Positions 21,702 through 33,361 of a stretch of 64,000 nt of DNA are shown in pieces. The translations under genes and the position numbers were made by a program. The notes under the pieces were generated by a model. That model did no database searches, was not told the origin of the DNA, and worked only from the letters and a program-made list of their open reading frames with translations. Source of the stretch: Cymodocea nodosa (taxonomy: Eukaryota; Streptophyta; Magnoliopsida; Alismatales; Cymodoceaceae); contig CM072343.1 in the NCBI GenBank assembly GCA_036874045.1, positions 8,080,001 to 8,144,000 of the forward strand, given 5' to 3'. The first letter of the stretch is position 1, and the number at the start of each line of letters is the position of its first letter.

Positions 21702-24691
21702 TATTAAGAATGAAAAAGTGCATAATATTAATAGTTAAATGATGGTTAATTACATAATATTTAGCTTATTATATGAGAATTAAGCCATTATGTTATAATT
21801 ACACTGTTATATGCTTTAATGAAAGAATCTGCATAATTTCAGAAAATTAGCATTAATTAAGTACATTTCTGAATTGTCAGTAACTTATAGGCTTTGAAAT
21901 TCTTAAGTATCCAAATTTTCTGTTATTTCGGAGAGTTACATTTTATGTACTGGATAGTTATGTTTTAAACGTTAAAAGAATATTCAGGTACACAGTAACA
22001 ACTTGTTGAGTTAAAGGCTTAAAGGTGTAAAACGTACAAGTAACAACTCGTTGAGTTAGTAAGTAAAAACCGTAAGTTGTATACCTGAACTCGTTAAGTT
22101 AGAATTATGCACGTGTTGAATTTAAATGCTTTATTTGTTAGAATTAAAACTGATCGTTCAATCAACTTTCTATGGCACGATTCAGAAACACTCACTTCTA
22201 AATTCACTGAAACTAGAAGTGAAGAGTAAAAGGAAGAAATAACATAATGAAGACACAAGATTTATGTGGTTCAGCAACAGCCTACGTCCACAGAGAGTTG
22301 AGGGTTCTTTTATGAGCATCAACACAATCAATTGTAATGTTTTACAACATCATAAAGGTTTATATACTACCCAACTTAGGGTTTATAAACCTTTAATTAC
22401 ATACAAGCCATTACAGTAGAGAAATAAAGCTTCGGAGAAGGGACTCAATTTCGAAGCCTTATCTTCTTTTCTTTTCAAAATCTGCAACATTTCGGATAGT
22501 TACAGACTTAACTATCCAATGAAATTTTTCTTTCTTCATTTATTGTAACGGGCGTTACTGTAGCAAGCTAACTATCCGAAGAGATTCGGTATTTTGGATA
22601 GTTACAGACTTAACTGTTCGAAAACCCACTTACTTCTCTCTCTTTATCCTTTCGGAAGGTTCTACCGTTAACTCTCTGAAAACTACATGTCTTTCGGATA
22701 GCTACTGTCTTAACTATCTGAAAACTCACTAAAGTGTCTCTTTAGCCATTTCGGATGGTTTTGTCATTAACCTTCTGAAAACTTATGATTTTTGGATAGT
22801 TACTGCCTAACTATCCGAAGATCCACTTAAGTCACTACTTTTTGGATACTTGTCTTCTTAACAATCCGAACATCCACTTAAGTGTTTGACTTTCGGATAC
22901 TTAGCTTCATAACTTTCCGAACGTCCACTTAAGTGTCCTTTAAGTCATTTTAGATGGTTACAGCCAATAACCCTTCGAAATCTTCTGACTTTCGGATAGT
23001 TAACTCAAAGCCTTCGACTAAAACTTTATTTTTGGATACTTAGGTCTGTTAACCTACCGAAAATATAAATCTGCCAGATACTTACTGTTAACAAGCTTCC
23101 GATTGAACCTGGACTTCTTGTGGCATACTCCACACCTGTACTACTTGCCCTAACATTATTATGTCACGTGAGTTGCACATGTATAACTCGTTAAGTTAGC
23201 ATAACTATATGCATTGAGTTACTTGAATATACACTAAGGTAACGCATTGTGTTAGTAGCTTATAAGTTATTTCTTTATTGCACATGTTTTATAGTTAAAT
23301 CAACGAAGTAAGTTCATTGAGTTATTTGTAACTCCACGGACCATTTATTTTCTAATATGCCACTATAGCAGTTGCAGAAACAGGAAATTGGAAGGAAAAC
23401 CACAATTGCACGTATCACATAGGAATTCACTCGTGGAAGGAAGAAGAAATCACCATCGTTGATATGAATGAAGGAAATCCAACCAATCATCTAAGTAGAA
23501 GCAGTTATTACTAAAAGAAATATAAACGAAGAGGAGAAAGACGACGTTGTGTGTGTGTGTAAGTAGAGAACCGCACTAACTGTAGGAATCGTCGGTAGTT
23601 CCCTGAAGCACCACACCACCACCAAAACCACCAAAATCACCAACCATCGGAGGTCTATGAGGATACTTTTTGGATGTCAGGTTGATTCTGAGCCAAACAC
23701 GATGATTGACAACTACTGTGAGGAGTGATCACGTTGCGGGAAGGGAAACCATTTTCACCAAGCACCGACTCATATCTCAAGAGATCGTAAAGCTTCTAGC
23801 CTTGCTTTTGGGTTGATGCCAGTATGCTGAAGAGGAGATCATCTTACAATTCTTGATTTGTGATTCTATAGGGAGAGGAGGCAAGATTGTAAGTGATTAA
23901 GTTTTCAGTGGTGTAGTCGCGTCGCATGAAGTGACGGAAGTTTTTACTATCGATAAAGATTTTTACATTTCACCTTTCATTCATCTTCAAGAACATATCA
24001 AAACAAAAATACCAAAAATGACTAATTATCTATGTTTACATTTAGTATTAAAGTGTTGTATTGTTTGTTTTGTATCATGATTAATGTTATCATTCTCAGT
24101 ATTGTGAATGTTTGATGTTTGTTTGATTCAGAAAATAGTTTTATTATTTACTGAAATTGATTTGTTCTAGATATTTAAAGATTTTAAAGGTTACTATTTG
24201 AAATATCTGAATGTTAGTGTTGCTTAATGATAAATCTAATATTAACTAACATTAAAGAGCTTAATTGATGTTATTTACATTCTGTGGAACCGCCCAATGG
24301 TTGGTCGAATTCTTTTGTAAATAATAGTATTTAATTGAAAAAATAGGCTCGTGGAGTTAACTTAAGTCCACGAGGTTAGTCCGTTGAGTTAACCATCACT
24401 CCACGAACTAAGTCTTTTGTGTTAACTGTAACTCAATGGAGTGCTTAACTAAACACATATAAACTCCAATATAAAAATCAAAATAGTACATAATTCTTAC
24501 TCAATCTTTGTGGAATCGACCTGCACTTGCACACAAATACAATATACACTATGCACTTGCAGTTAAAAATACAAATTGGATTTAATATCTAATTTGTGTG
24601 AAAGGTTGTTTGTTTACTTCTAAAAGTAATTATTAATATAAGCATAAAAACAAATTGAACAAGTTTAAGAATTAACTTAACAACCCAAACA
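21702..24691 (+). repeat. P2 5' LTR (A1), carrying a nested solo LTR
   Basis: The LTR starts TATTAAGAATGAAAAAG and ends CAACCCAAACA. It is followed by the P2 primer site, so it is the 5' LTR. Net length without the 1020-bp insertion and its duplication is about 1965 bp. It has the U3 array of CTCGTTGAGTTAG, CTCGTTAAG and CACGTGAG motifs, an AAATATAAACGAAGAGG TATA-like region near 23518, and three U5 hairpins at 24345-24445. Confidence 0.85.
22136..23155 (+). repeat. Solo LTR E (probably Ty1/copia), TTATT duplication
   Basis: A 1020-bp unit begins TGTTAG and ends CTAACA, a perfect 6-bp inverted terminus. It is flanked by perfect TTATT repeats (22131-22135, 23156-23160). The GATTTATGTGGTTCAGC and CCTACGTCCACAG blocks recall the transcribed region of many plant copia LTRs; that assignment is inference. 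Its second half (22480-23060) is a dense array of TTTCGGATAGTTA and AACTATCCGAA motifs shared with other LTR families here. Confidence 0.75.
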
Positions 24692-24698
24692 AGTTTTC

Positions 24699-24716
24699 TG
24701 ATGTCGTTGTCAGGGA
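24699..24716 (+). other. Primer-binding site of P2
   Basis: TGATGTCGTTGTCAGGGA followed by TTGAGAAGC lies seven bases inside the 5' LTR. It is a degenerate form of TGGCGCCGTTGCCGGGGA, the Athila/Tat site. Differences from P3's site are mostly transitions. Confidence 0.7.
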
Positions 24717-24797
24717 TTGAGAAGCTAAGCAACTGGGAGTGCTATTTTGTTTTAATATCAGAAGGAGTGTTGTGTGTTTTATTTTCTAATTGAGAAT

Positions 24798-26038
24798 ATG
24801 ACATATGCTTATGCTCAAAGATTTCTGAAACCTGTAATTAGCATATGTGAATTCTGTAATTTGGAAGGTCACGACATCTCTAATTGTTTGAAACTGAGAC
24901 AATTGCAGATGCTTAGATCACATGAACAACAAATGAATTATATTCAATATAATAGAGCTGAGTATGAGAATCCTATAGTTTACCCAATGAATGGTCAGTT
25001 TAGAATGCGTAATATGTTGAGAGACAAGGAAGTTTGGGATAGGTATGACAAACTAGAGTGTAGTTTAGACCAAAACATGGACAAACTAGAACAATATATG
25101 TGTTAGCAACAAGAAGTCAACCAATTAAACTATAAGGAAGAATATTCAAAACTTAAAATTGATATCATCTACGAAACTGAAAAAACCATAATGAAAATCG
25201 ATCAAAAATTGAATGCAATGAGATTAGATGATCTAGAAAGAAAACTAAAAGTATTGGATGAATTTACAATAAAATTACAAGTTATGCAATAGGAAACTAC
25301 AAATGAAAACTCTAATGTTACAGAAGTGCATAATTTGCAAGATATACATACAAAAGAAAATACCAATGCAATAGAATTTAAAGAATGCAATTTAAAACTG
25401 AAAGTAGTTGAAGATCATAATCACGAAAATGAAATACAAGAACATCATGAAAGTAATGAAAATCTGGAAGATGTATGTATAACATTAAGATTTGGAATTG
25501 ATATACCACCAAGAATTCAAAGAGAAAGTAATAGGAAGGTGGAAAAGAACAAAATTCAAAATGATAATGAAAATGTAATATCTGAAAACTTAGAAATCAA
25601 TGAAGAAAAATTTGAATTTGAAAATGAGATTAAAAATGATCAACCAAATGAAATGAAAGACAAGGAATCTTGTAAATCACAATCATTAGCACCCTATCCT
25701 AAAAGATTACAACAAACATTTTCTGAGAAATAAGAAAAAATTATAGAAATTTTCAAAAAAGTATAAGTTAACATTATTTTGTTAGACTTATTGCAGAAAA
25801 TGCCACCTTGTGCTAAATTTCTTAAGGATTGGTGTACTAAGAAACGAGAGCGAAAAGTTTTAAGGAAAGTCTTTTTAGCTGAGCAAAGTAGTTCCCTATT
25901 TCTACCACAGATTCCTAAAAAGTTATCTGATCTTGGAATTCCTATTATATCATGCACCATAGGAAATACCATTCTAGAAAGAACCTTAATAGACCTAGGT
26001 GTAGGTATAAATGTTATGCCTAGTGATATATTTGCATC
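24798..26038 (+). pseudogene. P2 polyprotein N-terminal part: CCHC, linker, TLRS-type motif, protease start
   Basis: The conserved methionine at 24798 (M-T-Y-A-Y-A-Q) is chosen because it aligns with M0, M1 and P3. Methionines further upstream are not conserved. A zinc knuckle CEFCNLEGHDISNC follows near residue 17, then a charged, helical linker with EQQMNYIQYNRAEYENP. A KE-rich region follows (25326-25733) containing TLRFG, the position of the canonical TLRSG. Protease then begins with IPIISCTIGNTILERTLIDL and DLGVGINVMPS. The gene is cut at 26038 by a solo LTR. There is no capsid domain upstream of the knuckle. Several breaks. Confidence 0.8.
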
Positions 26039-28033
26039 TATTTAGAATGAAAAAGTGCATAATATTAACAGTTAAATGATGGTTAATTACATAATATTTA
26101 GCTTATCATATGAGAATTAAGCCATTATGTTATAATTGCACTATTATATGCTTTAATGAAGGAATCTGCATAATTTCAGGAAATTAGCATTAATTAAGTA
26201 CATTTCTGAATTATTGGTAAGTTGCAAGTTTTTAATTCCTAAGTATCTGAATTTTCTATTATTTCGGAGAGTTATATTGCATGTACCGGACAAGTTATGT
26301 TTATATGCTTATAGAATATTTTATTATTTCCTAGAGTACACGTGTTGTAACCTTAATGCATAACTTAAGTGAATGTTTGGTAAGTTATCTAGTAACTATC
26401 TGAAATGCATCTGAGCATCGGATAGTTAGGTTTGTAAGTATTCGAAATATCTGAACTCATTAAGTTAGAATTATGCACGTGTTGAAATTAAATGCTTTAG
26501 TATATCACGTGAGTTGCGCATGTATAACTCGTTAAGTTAGCATAACTATATGCGTTGAGTTACTTGAATATACACTAAGGTAACATGTTGTGTTAGTAGC
26601 TTATAAGTTATTTCTTTATTGCACATGTTTTATAATGAAATCAACGAAGTAAGTCCATTAAGTTGTCAGTAGCTCCATGGACCATTTATTTTCTAATATG
26701 CCACTATAGTAGTTGCAGAAATAGGAAATTCGAAGGAAAACCATGATTGCATGTATCACGTAGGAATTCACTCGTGGAATGAAGAAGAAATCACCATCGT
26801 TGATATGAATGAAGGAAATCCAACCGATCATCTAAGCAGAAGTAGTTACTATAGAAAGAAATATAAAAGAAGAGGAAAAAAGACAAAAAAAGTGTGTGTA
26901 CAGAGGTGGAGAATTGCATTAATTGTAGGAAGTGTTGAAAGTTCCTTGAAGCTCCACACCACTACAAAAATCACCAACCATCAGAGGTCTGTGAGGATAC
27001 TTTCCTGATGTCGTGTCGATTTCAAGCCAAACACAATGACTAACAACCACTGTGAAGAGTGATCACATTGCAGGAAGGGAAGCCATTTTCACCAAGCACC
27101 GACTCATATCTTAGGAGATCGTAAAGCTTCTAGCCTTATTTTCAGGTTGATGCAAGTATGTTGAAGAGGAGATCATCTTACAATTCTTGATTTGTGATTC
27201 TATAGGGAGAGGAGGCAAGATTGTAAATGATTAAGTTTTCAGTGGTGTAATCACGTCGCATGTAGTGATGGAAGTTTTTACTATCAATAGAGATTTTTAC
27301 ATTTCACCTTTCGTTCATCTTCAGGAACATATCAAAACAAAAATACCAAAAACAACCAATTATCTGTGTTTACATTTAGTATTAAAGTATTGTATTGTTT
27401 GTTTTGTATCGTGATTAATGCTATCATTGTTAGTATTGTGAATGCTTTACGTTTGTTTGATTCAGAAAATAGAAAATAGTTTTATTATTTACTGAAATTG
27501 ATTCGTTCTAGATACTTAAAGATTTTATTAGTTACTATTTGAAATATCTGAATGTTAGTATTGCTTAATGATAAATCTAATATTAACTAACATTAAAGAG
27601 CTTAATTGATATTATTTATAATCTGTGGAATTACCCAATAGATGGTCGAATTCCTTTGTAATTAACAGTATTTAATTGGAAAAATAGACTCGTGGAGTTA
27701 ACTTAAGTCCATGAGGTTAGTTCTTTGAGTTAACCATCACTCTATGAACTAAGTCCATTGTGTTAATTGTAACTCAACGGAGGTCTTAACTAAACACATA
27801 TAAACTCCAATATAAAAATCGAAATAGTACACAATTCTTTCTCAATCTCTATGGGATCGACCTATACTTGCACATAAATACAATATACACTATGCACTTG
27901 TAGTTAAAAATACAAATTAGAATTGATAACTAATTTATGTGAAATGTTGTTTGTTTACTTTTAAAAGTAATTATTGATGTAAGCATAAAAACAAGCTAAA
28001 TAAGTTCAAGATTTAACTTAACAACCCCAAACA
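26039..28033 (+). repeat. Solo family A LTR (A1) inside P2 protease
   Basis: A 1995-bp LTR, TATTTAGAATG...CCCCAAACA, interrupts the protease domain. The flanks are GCATC (26034-26038) and ACATC (28034-28038), a 5-bp duplication with one difference. The protease frame resumes directly after it. No internal element sequence remains, so this is a recombination product (solo LTR). Confidence 0.85.
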
Positions 28034-28038
28034 ACATC

Positions 28039-31000
28039 CTTAGGATTAGAAGGCTTAATCCCTACTAGGACTGTCATTCAATTAGCTGATAGAAGTATAA
28101 GATACCCTAGAGGAAAAATAGAGGATGTCCTAATTAAAATCAAAAACTTCATATATCCTATTAATATTGTGATTTTGGATTCCCAACAAATTAAGCCTCA
28201 AAATCATGATACATCTTTAATTTTGGGAAGACCATTCTTAGCAACATTAGGGGCTGTTATAAATTGTAAAACTGGAGTGATGAGATTAGCATATGGTAAT
28301 GAAGATACTCAATTAAACATTTTCAAACTAGAAAAGTTTGAGGAGTTAGAAATGCCCTTAAATACTATAGACGTTTTAGAAGATGAGGGAGATGTGCTAG
28401 ATGATGTGATTCAAGAAGAATTAAATAGGCAACTAGATTCTAAAACTACAGAAGTAAGTGAAAGTATAGATGTAGAAGGAGATCAAGAAGAGTTTAATAC
28501 TGAAGATGAGAATGTTCAATTAGGAGCTCTAGCTTCTGATGGTCAACATTTAGAATTGAAACCTTTACCTCCTGAATTAACCTATATATTTCTGGAAGAA
28601 AAATGAACATGTCCAATCATTATTGCTTCAGATTTAAAAGAGGATCAAATTTCTAAATTAAAAGATGTAGTAAAAACATATAAAGAAGCAATAGGATGAA
28701 CTATGACTAATATAAAAGGGTTAAGTGCAACTTTATGTTGTCACTATATATATTTAGAAGAAAATACTAAACCTGTTAGAATTCTTGAGAGAAGATTAAA
28801 TCCAAACCTTAAAGAAGTAGTCAAGAAGGAAATAGTAAAATGGTTAGATAATGACATAATTTATCCAATTTCTAATAGCTCATGGGTTAGTCCAATCCAT
28901 CTAGTTCCAAAGAAATCAGGATTAACAGTTATTAGGAATGAAAGTCAGGACTTGATACGTACTAGAATTCAATCAGGCTAGAGAGTGTGTATAGACTATA
29001 GAAAGCTGAATGCTGTTACTAGGAAAGATCATTTTCCCTTACTTTTTATAAATCAAATGTTAGAGAAATTAGCAGGGCAAGAATATTTTTGTTTCCTAGA
29101 CGATTATTTAGGATATAACCAAGTTCCAGTAACATTAGAGGATCAAGAGAAAACAACTTTCACCTGTCCTAATGGAACTTATACTTTTAAAAGAATGTCA
29201 TTCGGATTATGCAATGCACCAACTACCTTTCAAAGGTGTATGTAGGGCATATTCACTAGAATGACTGAAGACTTTTTAGAAATATTTATGGATGATTTTA
29301 CTATATATGGAACTTCATATGAAGTGTGTTTAAACAATTTAAACCAAGTATTAAAACACTGTGTGGAAAAAAATCTAGTTTTAAATTGGGAAAAATGTCA
29401 CTTCATGGTTAAACAAGGGTCTTGGGACATGTTGTTTCAAAGAAAGAGTTGAAAGTAGATAAAGCTAAAATAGAAGTAATTTCTAATCTACCAGAACCTA
29501 AATTAGTAAAAGATATTAGATCATTTCTAGGACATGCTAAATTTTATAAAAGATTTATTAAAATTTTTAGCAAAATAGCTAGACCTTTAACTAATCTATT
29601 AAAACATGTCCCATTTAACTTTGATAAAAATTGCAAAGAAGTATTTTTCAAGCTTAAGACTAGCTTAATTTTGACTCCTACAATACAAGCACCTGATTGG
29701 AGTCATCCATTTGAATTAATGTGCGATGCATTTGATTTTGCTGTAGGAGCAGTGTTGGGACAGAAGATAGAAAAATCTCCTAGAGTGATTCATTATGTAA
29801 GCAAAACTTTAAATGTTGATCAAGTTAATTATACAACTACTGAAAAAGAACTATTAGTTGTTGTGTTTGCCTTAGAAAAGTTTAGATCATATCTAATTGG
29901 AGCGAAAGTGATAGTATACATGGATCATTTAGCTTTAAAACACCTAATAGCAAAGAAAGAGACTAAACCTAGATTGATCTGGTGGATATTATTATTACAA
30001 GAATTTGATCTAGAAATTAAAGATAAAAAAGGTTGTGTGAATGTAGTAGCAGATCATTTATCAAGATTACAAATAGAAAAATCAAATATTGAAATTAAGG
30101 ATAATTTTCCTGATGAACAATTAATGACCATCAATATAATGCCTTGGTACGTAGACATAGTTAATTACTTAGTTACTAGTTTAACACCTAAAGATTGGAA
30201 TAGATAGGATAATAAATTGTTCTTCTCAAGAGTAAAATATTACTACTAGGAAGACCCATACTTATTTAAGAAATGTTCTGATCTGGTTTTAAGGAGGTGT
30301 ATCCTAGAAACTAAATATCAAAGCATATTATCTTTCTACCATGACCAAGCATGTGGAGGGCATTTTGGTTCAAGGAAAACTACTGCCAAAATTCTACAAT
30401 GTGAATTTTATTGGCCAACACTATTCAAAAATGCTTATAAATATTTTTTAAGTTGTATAAGATGTCAACAAATAGAAAGAATATCAAAGAGTAATATGAT
30501 GCCTCTAAACCCTATTGTTGAGGTTGAAATCTTTGATGTATGGGGAATAGATTTTATGGGACCATTTCCTATGTCTAATCAATTTAAATGTTGGGGGTGG
30601 ATTATGTATCTAAATGGATAGAAGCTATTCCTACAAAAACTAATGACAATAAAGTGTTTAATACATTTTATAAGAACTAATATAATTACTAGATTTGGAA
30701 TACCTAAAGCTATTATCAGTGATAGAGGAACTCATTTCTGTAATAGAAGTTTTGAAGTCTTAATGAAGAAATATGGAGTAAATCACAAAACTGCAACATC
30801 ATATCATCTGCAAACAAGTGGACAAGTAGAAAGTGCAAACAAACAAATTAAGTTAATCTCAGAAAAAGTAGTAAATCCTACTAGAAAATATTAGGCTAAT
30901 AGATTAATAGATGCACTTTGGGCTTATAGAACTACTTATAAGACAAGCTTAGGTATGTCACCTTTTAGGCTAGTATGTGGAAAAAGTTGTCATTTACTAG

Positions 31001-31430
31001 TTGAAATTGAACATAAAGCTTATTGGGCATTAAAATCTCTGTACACTAATTTAAATCAAGCTATTGAAAATAGAAAAAGGCAATTGACTGAATTAGAAGA
31101 ATTTAGGAATGAAGCTTATTCGAAAACTGTAAGAGAAAAAGGGAAAATGAAGTTCTAGCATGACAAGAAAATTATTCCAAAAACTTTTGAAATAGGACAA
31201 GAAGTATATCTTTATATGACTAGACTTCATAACTATCTAGGAAAACTAATATCTAGATAGGCAGGACCTTATATAATTTGAAATATTTATCCCTATGGAG
31301 CAATTGAAATTGAAAATCCTAAAAATTGAAATATATTTAAAGTAAATGGAAAAGTCTTAGACCTATTTTGAAAATACCAAAAAGTTCCTTTGGAATTATA
31401 GAAGAAGTAAGAGTAGAGGACCACTCGAGC
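28039..31430 (+). pseudogene. P2 protease end, reverse transcriptase, RNase H, integrase
   Basis: Protease C-terminus with LGRPFLATLGAVINCKTGVM and an acidic tail (28169-28606). RT with VRILERRLNPNLKEVVKKEI, WVSPIHLVPKKSG, CIDYRKLNAVTRKDHFPL (from 28985) and the FMDDFTIYG catalytic motif (near 29285). The RT connection and RNase H lie at 29422-30207 ([40 protein letters not shown]). Integrase has GIDFMGPFPMSNQF, IISDRGTHFCNRSFE and SGQVESANKQIK, and a C-terminal tail runs to about 31430. Typical Athila/Tat gypsy enzyme order. More than ten breaks; non-functional. Confidence 0.85.
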
Positions 31431-31493
31431 TTTACTTAGTAAGAAATTATCTAAGTCTATATATGTTAAAAAAAACCTTATTTAAAAATAGTC

Positions 31494-31800
31494 ACAGTTC
31501 AACCGAAAGAAATTATCAGTTTTATCGAAACATATATTATAAGAAAAAAAGTTGTTGCGGTTCAACCAAAAGGATCCATTGGTTTGATCGAAACATAAAA
31601 ATATAACAAATCTATATATTATATTCAGTAAAAATGTCGATTTTATCGAAGCATAGTTTCGGTTCAACCGATAGAAACAGAAAAAGAAAAAGTATTTAAT
31701 TTCGGTTCAATTGAGGAATATAACGGTTTGACCGAAATTCTAAAATATTGAAAAATAAAGAGTCGGTCAGATCGAAAATTCTTCAGTCTAGATTGAAGTA
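31494..31800 (+). repeat. Alternating GGTTCAACCGAAA / TTTCGGT array after integrase (P2)
   Basis: About eight copies of GGTTCAACCGA, or of its inverse GGTTTGACCGAAA or TTTATCGAAAC, lie in alternating orientation between the integrase end and the hairpin cluster. Copies are 15-45 bases apart. The arrangement is conserved in P1 and M1, so it predates those insertions. Confidence 0.7.
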
Positions 31801-31839
31801 AAAATTATTATAATAAGTATTTTATTAGTTATAACTTTA

Positions 31840-32005
31840 CGGGAAGTCAATTGAGTTACGCTTAACTCAATGAACTTACTTCGTTGAGTCTAGGATAAGT
31901 TAACAAACTTACTCTATTGAGATAACTGTAACTCAACAGAGTATTGTAGTTAAGTCCATGAACTTAGTCCATGGAGTTAACTGTAGCTCCACGGAGAAGT
32001 GAGTG
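31840..32005 (+). repeat. Hairpin cluster upstream of the P2 accessory ORF
   Basis: Inverted-repeat units such as TGAGTTACGCTTAACTCA and TGAGATAACTGTAACTCA, plus TCCATGGAGTTAACTG...CTCCACGGA, lie in tandem. They are followed by the leader-like GGTTTATTTATACTAAAAC (about 32050), which could serve as a TATA box. The same order, cluster then TATA-like run then ORF, is seen in M1. A spacer promoter is inference. Confidence 0.65.
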
Positions 32006-32249
32006 AGATAGCGAGAGTGCGTGGGAAAATGACCTGACTACCTGCTTAAAACTTAGGGTTTATTTATACTAAAACTTAGGATTTAGGGCCATTATCTGCA
32101 GAATCATTTAGATCTTAGAACAGTGAAGATCAGAGCGATTCCATTCCATTTTGTCACACCACGAAGTCAAGATGACACCAGAGTTCTAGGAAGAAGTTGA
32201 CACCACGAGATTTCTCAAAGAATCAGAAGAATAACATACGAGACAAAAG

Positions 32250-33361
32250 ATCAAGAACACAAATTGAGAGAAAGAGCTACAAAAGGTAGAATCTGACATC
32301 TTCTATTGGAGGAAAGTCTTAGTTGATTTAGATATTAAAATACCTCAGATTGTAGAAACAAGGATTAAGGTAGCAATAGAAGTTGTAGTAAATAGAGAAA
32401 GGAAAATCAGGCCAAACAACGAAGTTGCCCTAGAATTGATCTGACGTAAGTCTAGATTATGGTTCATATGACATATTGGTGGACATGCCAGGTGGGTAAT
32501 CTAAGAGCAACAAAGGAAAGTAGCTGAAGAACCTATAGCTACAAAGCTAGCTGCTGAAAAACTAGTAGTTGAGGAACAACAGCTAAGACCTTCAGTTCCA
32601 CCAACAGAACCATTACAACCAGTAACATTTGCTTGGCCGAGAACTAAAGAAGAAGATAAGGAGTTTGCTAGCTTGGTTAAAATAGCAAAAGACCAAGAAG
32701 ATGATGAAGAAATGGCTATGGTCAAGGCACATATCCTGTATGATGCTATAAAGAGGAAGCAGGCTGATGAAAAGTTGAAGGCCCAATACAAAATTAAAGT
32801 AGAGTAGCATCAAGAAGTAGCTAGATCAATGGCTACAAAAGAAACTAAAGTTGGTCATTCGAGACTAGTAATTATAGAAGTAGAATAGGAAGAGCCAATA
32901 CTTGTGGCTCGAAGGCCTGTAGAGCCTATTTTTATAGATTTAATCTCAAAGGAGGAAGAGGAAGACTAGGCACAACTATTTAGAAGAAAGAAAGGAAAAG
33001 AGATAATGCTTGAAGCTCTTGTAGAGATTAAACTTGAGCTTAAAATACCAAAAGGGCCTGCAAAGCCCATTTTTGTAGACCTGCTATCCGAATCTGAGGA
33101 GCAGGAGCAGGACAACAAATGCAAAGAGGAAAAGGAAAACAGGTTGAAATTAGTATGTAGCATGTACAAATAGAAGAAACTAAAGTAAGGGTAGAAGTTG
33201 ATTTGCCTGCGACTCCATCCTAATCTGCCACAGAATTAGAAAGAACAATGACAATGCAAATTAGTAGTTAGGAGGAAGAAGAAACTGAACAAGAAGCTAA
33301 ACAAGAGCATATGGAACAAGAAGGAAATATCTCAACAGATTCCATTGAAGAGGGAGAGACT
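32250..33361 (+). pseudogene. P2 accessory ORF, N-terminal part
   Basis: The translation is rich in charged residues: a KVLVDLDIKIPQIVETRIKV helix, then repeated E/K-rich and P-containing segments (PVEPIFIDLISKEEEED and PAKPIFVDLLSESEEQEQ are two versions of one internal repeat). It has no catalytic motif. It matches the M1 accessory ORF (50017-52131). The gene continues after the solo LTR at 33362-35493. A third ORF after integrase is known in several Athila/Tat families. Broken in several places. Confidence 0.65.

Noticed and set aside
32501-33169. Serine-rich minus-strand frames in P2
   Set aside because: They are complements of the charged accessory ORF on the plus strand, whose frame is conserved in M1.
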